Assembly: GCA_030490835.1 (NCBI GenBank)
Contig: CM059975.1
Coordinates: 3,809,579 to 3,873,578, forward strand
Direction: 5' to 3'
Length of the DNA: 64,000 nt
Source of the DNA: Annona cherimola
Lineage: Eukaryota; Streptophyta; Magnoliopsida; Magnoliales; Annonaceae
The notes below the pieces were generated by a model. It saw only the letters and a list, made by a program, of their open reading frames with translations, was not told the DNA's origin and did not search any database. Below are positions 56,549 to 64,000 of the stretch, one piece after another; the stretch's first letter is position 1; every line of letters starts with the position of its first letter. The translations under genes were made by a program, and so were the position numbers.

Positions 56549-56704
56549 ATGAATTATCCAAACACTATTTTCTATTATTATTTTTCTTCTCCTCCCGGCC
56601 GCCTCCTTCATTTCTCGTCCCCAAGCCCACTCATTTCTCCTTCCCAGACTTCAGGGCAAAAAATTCAAGAAAATTGGAGGCAGGCAGGCAGGAAGGAGAA
56701 ATGA
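56549..56704 (+). promoter_or_regulatory. 51-codon uORF ending on the ARASP start codon
   Basis: ATG 56549 opens 51 codons without a stop and ends at TGA 56702-56704, which overlaps the ARASP ATG at 56701 as ATGA. Whether the transcript starts far enough upstream to include it is unknown. Confidence 0.35.
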
Positions 56705-58074
56705 TAAATCTTTCCTCTTCCTCCCACCAAACACCCACTTCCTCCCTCTTCCTCCTCAGAGACCAAATTTCCAAAACACCCACATCGGATTTCCCGCCAA
56801 GACCCCAATACCACATCTCCAAACCCCTTCCCTTCAGATCCCTCCTCTCCTCTCTCCCTCTCCTCCCTTATGACCCCAGAATCGCCCCCTCCAGATACCC
56901 CTACCGCAGGCGAGCCCGCTTGCGCCTTCCGCCCCCCGCCGCCGCGGCCCTCTCCCCCCCTCAGTTTGACAGCCTCCAATCCGTCGTCGAAGCCTCCGCC
57001 GTCCTCGCCGCCATCATTATAGTCCACGAGGGCGGCCATTTCCTTGCTGCCTACCTTCAGGGCATCCATGTAAGTAAGTTCGCTATTGGTTTCGGCCCTG
57101 TTTTAGCTAAATTCAATGCCAACAATGTCGAATACTCGATTCGTGCATTCCCACTTGGGGGGTTTGTGGGTTTTCCAGATAACGATCCTGACAGTGAGAT
57201 TCCTGTGGATGATGTGAATTTGCTTAAGAACAGACCCATCTTTGATCGGCTTCTTGTCATTTCAGCTGGAGTCGTCGCCAATATAATTTTTGCTTATGTC
57301 ATTATCTTTGTTCAAGTAGTGTCAGTGGGATTACCTGTTCAGGAGGCCTTTCCAGGTGTTCTTGTGCCTGAGGTCCGCCAATTGTCAGCAGCTGCTCGCG
57401 CCGGCGTCCGGCCAGGGGACGTGATCCTAGGGGTGGATGGGGCCGTGCTGCCCAAATCGGGGCCAGCAATTGTTTCCCAAGTTGTTGATGTTATAAAAAG
57501 GAATCCAGGTAGGAATGTGTTGCTTAAGGTTGGAAGGGGAAATGAGAATTTAGAGATTAACATCACCCCAGATGAGAATTTGGATCGAACAGGTCGAATT
57601 GGAGTTCAGCTGTCTCCGAATCTGAAGATCACCAAGGTCCTGCCAAACAATCTGGCTGAGGCAGCTAGCTATACCTGGAGGGAGTTTTCAGGACTTTCAT
57701 CAAGCATTTTGGACAGTTTGCGACAAACATTTTTCAATTTCTCACAGACGGCCAGTAAGGTTTCTGGCCCTGTTGCCATCATAGCTGTTGGGGCTGAAGT
57801 TGCTAAGTCAAGCTCTGATGGGCTTTATCAATTTGCTGCTGTGCTTAATATCAACCTTGCAGTGATCAACCTTCTCCCGTTGCCTGCGCTTGACGGTGGG
57901 TCATTAGCTTTGCTTCTGTTGGAGGCGGCCAGGGGTGGGAAAAAGATCCCCCAAGAAGTAGAGCAGGGCATTATGTCATCTGGGATCATGGTTGTTGTCC
58001 TGCTTGGGCTGTTTCTAATTGTTCGTGACACCCTCAATCTTGATTTCGTTAAGGATATGTTGTTGACGGGTTGA
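56701..58074 (+). CDS. ARASP: chloroplast membrane metalloprotease ARASP (site-2 protease family)
   Basis: ATG 56701 to TGA 58072-58074, intronless, 457 residues (Arabidopsis ARASP is about 447). Residues 1 to about 85 are Ser/Pro/Arg-rich and lack acidic clusters, as in a chloroplast transit peptide. The zinc-protease motif HEGGH is at residues 109-113 in a membrane segment (VLAAIIIVHEGGHFLAAYL). A second hydrophobic segment is ISAGVVANIIFAYVIIFV. A PDZ domain spans about residues 212-300 (AGVRPGDVILGVDG). The second catalytic motif NLLPLPALDGG, with the zinc-ligand Asp398, is followed by a last membrane segment (MVVVLLGLFLIV). Site-2 proteases cut substrates within the membrane; ARASP acts in plastid membranes and is needed for chloroplast development in Arabidopsis (established knowledge). 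An upstream GTG-led extension was rejected because the ATG begins a good transit peptide. Confidence 0.93.
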   Translation: MINLSSSSHQTPTSSLFLLRDQISKTPTSDFPPRPQYHISKPLPFRSLLSSLPLLPYDPRIAPSRYPYRRRARLRLPPPAAAALSPPQFDSLQSVVEASAVLAAIIIVHEGGHFLAAYLQGIHVSKFAIGFGPVLAKFNANNVEYSIRAFPLGGFVGFPDNDPDSEIPVDDVNLLKNRPIFDRLLVISAGVVANIIFAYVIIFVQVVSVGLPVQEAFPGVLVPEVRQLSAAARAGVRPGDVILGVDGAVLPKSGPAIVSQVVDVIKRNPGRNVLLKVGRGNENLEINITPDENLDRTGRIGVQLSPNLKITKVLPNNLAEAASYTWREFSGLSSSILDSLRQTFFNFSQTASKVSGPVAIIAVGAEVAKSSSDGLYQFAAVLNINLAVINLLPLPALDGGSLALLLLEAARGGKKIPQEVEQGIMSSGIMVVVLLGLFLIVRDTLNLDFVKDMLLTG

Positions 58075-58857
58075 TTCATTTGGGAAGTTCAAAACTGTTT
58101 GAGTTGGAGCTGTCGCTTGGAATTTGATTCTTTGGGCTCATTGTTTAATCAACACAAATGGAGCTCTGATGTTGCAGAAAGGCATTTGGATGATTGCTTC
58201 CTCAGCATAACTTCAGTGACATAGTAATCCAATATGGTTTTTGGATAACTCTCTTTTAAACCCATTCTCTTGTACATTAATGATATTATTCTTGGAAACT
58301 AGATTTAAAAAGAAAAAAAGAATATATGCTTGTGATCTTGGGATAAACTCCTTGGGGCACCAAATATTCTATTTCTCAGGATACAGAAATTGATACTATG
58401 CAATCAATTCGGCTAGACACTTAGACTACCTCAGATTTGGTTGGAGTATTAGAACATCTTTTGGGTTGCAATGTTTGTTTTCATCCATTGAGCTTCAATG
58501 GAGAAAGTTTCAGAGGATTGTAAACGACAGATCCAGAGGTAGAAGTAACTGTTTTCCTTTCTTTCTGTTACATTGCAGTAAGTCGCCGTGATCATCTGGT
58601 TGCCCTCATCCTGTTTGATGTAATATATGCTCGTGCAATGGATCTTCTTTCCTATGATTTCTTACCATATTCTATTATCGATTTTGTTTCTTTCTTCCTC
58701 TTTTTGATTTTTTATTGTTTATCTGGGTCGTCGCAAATGAATGCCCTTGTTTGGTGGTCCTAGAAGCTATGATAGGCCTGGTGGCAGTTCTGTTGCTTTT
58801 GAAGTAGGTGCTTAGACTATAAGGGCTTTTGCATGGGTTCTCGAGTTTTAAAGTTAC
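58075..58857. other. 3' flank of ARASP
   Basis: Probably 3' UTR for the first 150-250 bases, then intergenic DNA. I see no further gene. Confidence 0.4.
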
Positions 58858-59333
58858 GGGTGTGTTTGTTTAGGGCAAAAAAATGTCGACTAAAACTTTT
58901 CAATTTAAAACTTTTCACTCTTCATAATTATTCTATTTTTTAATTATTTTTTCACATTTTTCTATACAAACTACCCTACTTTTCAATCATTTCTACACAA
59001 CTACCCATACAACTAACCTATCTATTTTAACTTTATTCTCTTTACTCCTCATCATTACTCCTATTATATCACATCACTTTCTATGAAAAGTTGTAGAGAT
59101 GAAAAGTTGTCAAATGATGTGATATAATAGGGGTAATGATGAGGAATAAATAGGATAAAGTTGAAATAGATAGGTTTGTTATGTTGGTAGTTGTGTAGAA
59201 ATGATTGAAAAGTAGGGTAGTTGTATAGAAAAATGTGAAGAAATGATTAAAAAATAGGGTAGTTGTGGAGAGTGAAAAGTTTTATATTGAAAAGTTTTAA
59301 CTTGACAACTTTTCGTTGTTAACAAACACACCC
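58858..59333. mobile_element. family B element B5, palindromic copy
   Basis: A 476-bp foldback element. The left end GGGTGTGTTTGTT is the complement of the right end AACAAACACACCC. The left arm (about 58895-59085) and right arm (about 59095-59310) are inverted copies of the family B unit, e.g. ACTACCCTACTTTTCAATCA / TTGAAAAGTAGGGTAGTTGT and CTACAACTTTTCAT / ATGAAAAGTTGT. No target duplication was confirmed. Confidence 0.8.
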
Positions 59334-60576
59334 CAAAAGTTTTACCTCCAACCAAACACACCCTATATTTATGCTTTTTTTTTTTTCGCCTTCAGGAAAT
59401 GTTAAAATTCTTGTTGATGTTGGAGTGCCAGTATCACTTTTGTATGAAATTGCATTGATTTCCAGTGATGATGTTGTCGAATGCGCCACACTTTTTTGCT
59501 AATTTATGGAACTTTAAAATGCTATCCGGTTTGTTGTTCTAACATATTGTGGTTAGCTGAATATTGGTACTTGCAGCCTGTAGGGTTATTTGTTTTATGA
59601 AAGATGTTTTACAGAAAATAAGATGATCACAATGACCATTTAAAATGCAATATGTGCAAGATCAGATTTTAGCAGATCGTTGGAACTAAGTTTATTGGGA
59701 AATAGTTATATTTACTTCAATTAGGGAAATAATAGGCCCGTCCGCCCCCTTATTAAAGAAAAAAAAAAAAGAACGAAAAAACCCAAGAAAATTTGTTTGT
59801 TGTAATTGTTAAACCAGGGACCGTTGCAAAACTCTTTGGTCGAGGTGCAAAATTGGCTAGAATAACTTGTTCGGAGAATATCCCAAAAGGGCACAACGGA
59901 TTTTGCGTTTAGGGATATCGTCCTTTGCAGGGAGCATTGAAAACATTTGTCATCCCATGCAGCAGCAGCGGCATATTCATGGATATCGTCCATACACGAA
60001 CCTGCTTTTTACCGTTCTTCTGGCACTTACTCATGGCCCACATTTTTATGTCATAAGCTATAAAGTTCAATCATTCAACTTCATGGGCTTCTTAAAGCGG
60101 CCTTGCTAAGCAAGCTAAGTAACTCTTTTGGTTCGACAGCTATTTCAGGCAACCTTGACAATTCGGACATACAAATGGAATACCTAATGTAGGACTTACA
60201 TTATAAAATGGAAGACAACTGCTCTGCTTAAACGCATCATCGCACGATACCAAACTTTCTGCGGAGGAATGCTAACCGCATCATGCATTTTATTTCTATG
60301 GCCAAGGATTGGGCAATTAAACTTGAATTTTTAGCCCGTCTGATATTGCATATCATTCAAATTTCAACATGGGTTAATTCAAAACCATTGATGATAAGTT
60401 TGATCATTCTAACTTGCCGAAAAGCCCACTTAACCAGGTGATGGATCCGTATTAAAAATGGCCCCCCCACACATCACGTATCATACACGTGCCTTCATAT
60501 ACTATGGAGAATCAAGTATCAAAGGAGAGAATAATTAAAAATAGTTCTTAGTTTGTTGCCTAAGAACTGGGTTCTT
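59334..60576. other. intergenic region
   Basis: A further ACCAAACACACCCTAT motif, related to family B ends, lies at about 59350-59365. The rest has no recognisable gene, RNA or repeat. Confidence 0.35.
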
Positions 60577-60705
60577 TTCATTTTTGTCCCTCTAACTGCA
60601 TGTATTTTCTTTCTAGCCTAACGAGTTTTGCATATTTACTTTTCAAATTTAGAACTTCACCCTATTTGCTTTTCAAAGTCCCTACCGTTAATGAAAGCTA
60701 GCAGA
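60577..60705 (+). repeat. left arm of an inverted repeat flanking a LINE
   Basis: About 120 bases matching the reverse complement of 63140-63272 at roughly 75 percent by eye. Shared blocks include TTTCTAGCCTA, GAGTTT, AACTTCAC and CTATTTGC. A TATTTGCTTTC-like motif recurs within the arm. Confidence 0.6.
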
Positions 60706-60785
60706 CAAACAAAAAATTTATAAGTGGCTACAGTACAAATTTTCTGATGACAATATTGTCCCTAGACGAAGTCAGCTCATGAAAA

Positions 60786-60945
60786 GAGTTGACTCGACTC
60801 GACTACTAGAAAAACCACACTATTTGTAAATCTAAGTCAACTCAACTTCACCACCAAAAAATCATGTTATTTGCAAATTTGAGTCGACTCAACTTGATCC
60901 AAAAAATCATATTATTTGCAAATTCCAGTCAACTCGCTATACCTT
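60786..60945 (+). repeat. 46-bp tandem repeat, about 3.3 units
   Basis: Units of the form GAGTCGACTCAACTT + AAAAAATCATGTTATTTGCAA, lengths 45-50, just before the LINE remnant. GTCGACTC is a palindromic core. Confidence 0.75.
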
Positions 60946-60949
60946 AGAA

Positions 60950-63136
60950 ATGTAGAAATCGATAGTGGCATGAAGCGGCAGCTGAGATTATCCCCGAGGG
61001 GCCCTTGTATCCCCCACTTTTTCTTTATCGACGATGCTCTCCTATTTTCAAGAGCTTCAAACCATGAGATCACAGAACCAATGAAGATTCTAAAGAGGTA
61101 TAGTGATAGCTCAGGATAAAAGTTGAATACTGGAAAAACGACACTTTTTTTCGGTGCAAACACGGGAAGGGAGAAAAGAAACCAAGTGCGGGAATGGCTG
61201 GGGACACTGGAAAAGGAGATCCGACCAATACTTGGGATTGCCAGCTTGGCTTGGAAGGGGGAAAACTGCTGTGTTCAAGGTCTTGAAAGAGAGAATTTGG
61301 AGAAAACTTCAAGGATGGAAAAAGAGACTTCTATCTACTGGGGGAAAGGAAATCCTTATCAAGGTGGTTGCTCAATCTATCCCAACATACATCATGAGTA
61401 TGTTTATCCTCCCAAAGAGTTTCCGCAAGGACGTCAATAGTCTATTAAGCCGCTTCTGGTGGGGGCAATGAAAGCAAAAGGAAAATTAGTTGGAACGCCT
61501 GGAATAAAATGCGTAAACCAAGGGCTAAAGGGGGGGTTGGGATTCAGAGAATTATAGCATTAATTATGCGCTTATTGCAAAACAGTTTCGTTGACTAATT
61601 CAGAACTGGAATTCTCTCTGCTACGAGGTTTTGAAACCCAAGTATTTCCCGAAGGGCAATACCTGGAAAAGCGGGGCAAGTGGAAGGACTTCTATACATG
61701 GAGATGCATCCAGAAGGTTAGGGGTATCCTAGAGGAGGGAGGAAAATGGAGGGTGGGAGACGGCAATTCAATCAGGTTTTTCCATGATAAGTGTTTGGAC
61801 TAGAAAATAAAGAAATTTGGTCCCCTCCCAATTGGTATTCAGGATGATGTTCCTGTCGGTGTCTTCATTGAGCAGGAGAGCAACACATGAAAATGTGATC
61901 TAATCAAGGCTGTAGCTAGGGAAACCGCTTGGAGGAAGATAAACCTCATTCCAATACCTCCGGAAGTAGCAGTGATTGTTGGTTTTGGGCATCAGAAGTA
62001 GATGAAAATTTTACGGTGAAGTCAGCTTACAAGTTGATCATTGCTAACCCTTTCCTTTTTGCAGGTCATGAATCTGGGCGCCACAGGGCTGCCAACTGGC
62101 AGCAAACAAAACTGCTGAAGAAATTGTGGAAAAGAAAGCTCCCGAATAGAGTAAAAGTTTTTGGATGGAGACTTATCTTAGATGCTCTGCCTACTAGGAA
62201 GAATCTCATGAAGAGGGGGGCCTGGAGATAACTCCCACATGTACCCTGTGCGACAAAAGCCAAGAAGATGTGCATCATTTGTTTGCCTTTTGTGATTATA
62301 CCATGCATGCAAGAAGGGAGTTGGTCTGCGATAGCAATATCTGGGTGCCAAGGAGGGCCATTATTTGCATATTACTGTTTCTGGCATCATCAAATCAGGA
62401 AAACAGGTTCGAATTTTTCATCTTGTTCTATTTGAGGCTATGGCTTTTAAGAAACAGTTACAGAGAGTATGGCTCTAGACCAAACTGTAATGAGACCAAC
62501 GAATGGTGTAGGGCATACTGGGAGTCAATCAAAACCTCAGAAATGCTAGAAGGGAACGATGCATCAGACAAATCTTTGGTCCTAAGATGGAGGAGACCAC
62601 CAACTTGTACAATGAAAATCAATGTTGATGGAAGACGTCTCACAAGTATTAAATGCATGGGTTTTGCATTGGTGCTAAGAGACTCGAATGGTAGATTCAG
62701 GGCAGCCAGTGCATGGAAAACTGAAGGCTTACTGGATGTTGTCAACCTAGAAGCGAGAGCAGTGTGGAGAGGCATGACTTGGGCAACTGAAATTGGCATT
62801 CAAAGCTTAATCGTGGAAACTGACTCGTTGATTCTGCTTTAATTTTTGAATTACCAACAACAGATCCTTTCTCATGTTGGAATGGTAATCATGGAAATAC
62901 AAAGTCTAACAAGGTCTTTTGCTTCAATCAATTTCCAACATGTTCTTAAAAATGACGATATGTGTGCCCATATCTTAGCAGATTTCACGGCCAAATCTGG
63001 TCGTTCTCAGTGGGTATGGTGGGGAACACCACCAAATTTCCTTGTTCATCCGATTCATTTGGATTTTTTGCGTAGCTGTACTTTTGTCTAGTTTGTTATA
63101 TGAATACCCCATTTCAAAAAAATAAAAATAAAAATC
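60950..63136 (+). mobile_element. degenerate 5'-truncated LINE (L1-type, with RNase H)
   Basis: Pieces of ORF2 in shifting frames. RT C-terminal part with F-x-DD (HFFFIDDALLFS, near 61016-61051). A conserved LINE segment at 61230-61471 (GKEILIKVVAQSIPTYIMSM and FWWGQ). The zf-RVT region at about 61975-62300 (FTVKSAYKLI, LWKRKLPNRVKVFGWRL, LPTRKNLMKRG). An RNase H domain at about 62610-62990 (KINVDG, GFALVLRDSNGRF, NLEARA, VETDS, LADFTAKSGR). It ends in an A-rich tail (63116-63136). At least two stops and several frameshifts are present, so it is dead. The 5' end of the element is missing. Confidence 0.88.
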
Positions 63137-63139
63137 GTT

Positions 63140-63272
63140 AGTTGGGTATTCTTTACGGTATAGAGCTTTAGAGTTTAAAATGCAAATAGCGTGAAGTTAA
63201 CGATTTGAAGCAAATACGAGAAACTCATAGGCTAGAAAGCAAATACGTGAAGATAAAGAGATTAAAATGCAA
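63140..63272 (-). repeat. right arm of the inverted repeat flanking the LINE
   Basis: The reverse complement matches 60577-60705. It begins directly after the LINE A-rich tail and ends at AAAATGCAA (about 63264-63272). Confidence 0.6.
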
Positions 63273-64000
63273 AAAATCCCCACAACCAGGAGTGCAATAG
63301 CAATTACAGTTTCTTTGAAAAAACACTTTTGAGGATAAAGTTCTCACGAAGGATTTTGCTTTCATCTATGGTGAAAACTGCCCAGTGCAACAGTATCTGT
63401 GGCTTAACAAATTCCCGCTTTCCGGCATAGGTCTCATACACGAATTGTTATGTAACAAAAATCTGCAACTCACCATAATAGAACCTGTATCCCCCAAAAT
63501 AAAGTGGAAGTAATCGTCAGCAATGTACAGGCGTCATGAAGCCAAAGTGATGTATATAGATGAACATTTGCGCCGGGGAATATGACCAAAAATGTCTCTC
63601 TTTTCCTGAAGGAGATTAAACAAGGTAGGGGAAAGAGAAATAAAGAAAATAAAAACTCTGATTTCACTCATCCATCAATGGGGGAACTCTGTTGTTTAAC
63701 GCCCTATGTGTGCCGCATTGCCATGTGTCCTCATGCTTGACTGTAAGACAGGCCCCCCACCATCTCCGCTGTCCTGCCACCCGAAAGGAACTATTATAAA
63801 TGGCAAAGGGATTTTCACCAAGAAAAAAAAAAAAAAAAGGAGGATTAGAATCGGTAGACGGTTTGCCAACTGGTATGCCAAGAAAATTTATTATTAGCTT
63901 GTACTGATCATCAAATGTGGCACGGTGTTCTATTACCATACTGTTTAGCTGTGGGAGTCTGTGTGACTTCTTTAAACAGCATCTGTATTCTGATCCCACT
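63273..64000. other. right end of window, no gene assigned
   Basis: On the minus strand, 63430-63500 reads as a short open stretch after a possible acceptor (…GGATACAG|GTTC…), which could be the end of a gene beyond the window, but no family is recognisable. A run of about 17 A lies near 63823-63839. Confidence 0.3.

Noticed and set aside
63430..63530. Possible terminal exon of a minus-strand gene at the right edge
   Set aside because: Only about 23 codons are open after a candidate acceptor and no protein family is recognisable.
1..64000. CRISPR array, bacterial operon or integrated virus
   Set aside because: Spliceosomal introns, plant gene families and plant transposons throughout; the only reverse-transcribing elements are an LTR retrotransposon without an envelope gene and a LINE remnant.

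Overview
This is a piece of a plant nuclear genome, almost certainly a flowering plant. It is AT-rich, has long intergenic spaces, and carries intron-rich genes with GT-AG introns. The gene families are plant-type: a chloroplast S2P protease, a long mitochondrial-type aconitase, a Tat-lineage Ty3/gypsy retrotransposon and many MITEs. The species cannot be fixed from the sequence. Gene models were built by hand from splice sites, reading frame and recognised protein families.

Left part (1-21.3 kb): two nuclear genes for mitochondrial proteins lie in the same orientation. A nine-exon gene for an NDUFAF2/B17.2-like complex I assembly factor (914-8700) is followed by a 20-exon aconitase gene (11102-21183) that encodes 996 residues with a transit-peptide exon. 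From memory, Arabidopsis has the same neighbours (At4g26965 and At4g26970), so this looks like an ancient conserved pair.

21.3-29.3 kb: AT-rich intergenic DNA with a cluster of palindromic MITEs (family A). One copy has a perfect 9-bp target duplication, as in Mutator-like elements. A compact intronless gene for a 123-residue protein of unknown function follows (28465-28836).

29.3-41.2 kb: a complete, very young Ty3/gypsy LTR retrotransposon of the Tat type. It has 1,179-bp LTRs differing at 3 sites, TSD AATAT, a tRNA-Arg-type primer site, gag-protease, then RT, RNase H, a second RNase H and integrase, a repeat-rich 3' region and a polypurine tract. Gag has one in-frame stop. Pol is in the -1 frame, and the change of frame falls at a run of nine A.

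41.2-64 kb: more MITEs of families A and B; an ankyrin-repeat/GPCR-chaperone-type gene on the minus strand (44737-47411, two exons); two very small ORFs sharing an M-x-F-F start and a C-D-G-x-x-C motif (49990-50196 and 54109-54285); a tandem duplication of about 485 bp; the intronless chloroplast membrane metalloprotease ARASP (56701-58074); a palindromic family B element (58858-59333); and a decayed 5'-truncated LINE (about 60950-63136) between inverted repeats of about 120 bp.

I found no clearly new multi-gene system. The best leads are the two CDGxxC micro-ORFs with uORF-rich leaders, the family A palindromic elements, the frame arrangement of the retrotransposon, and the start-site layout of the aconitase gene, which could give organellar and cytosolic forms.
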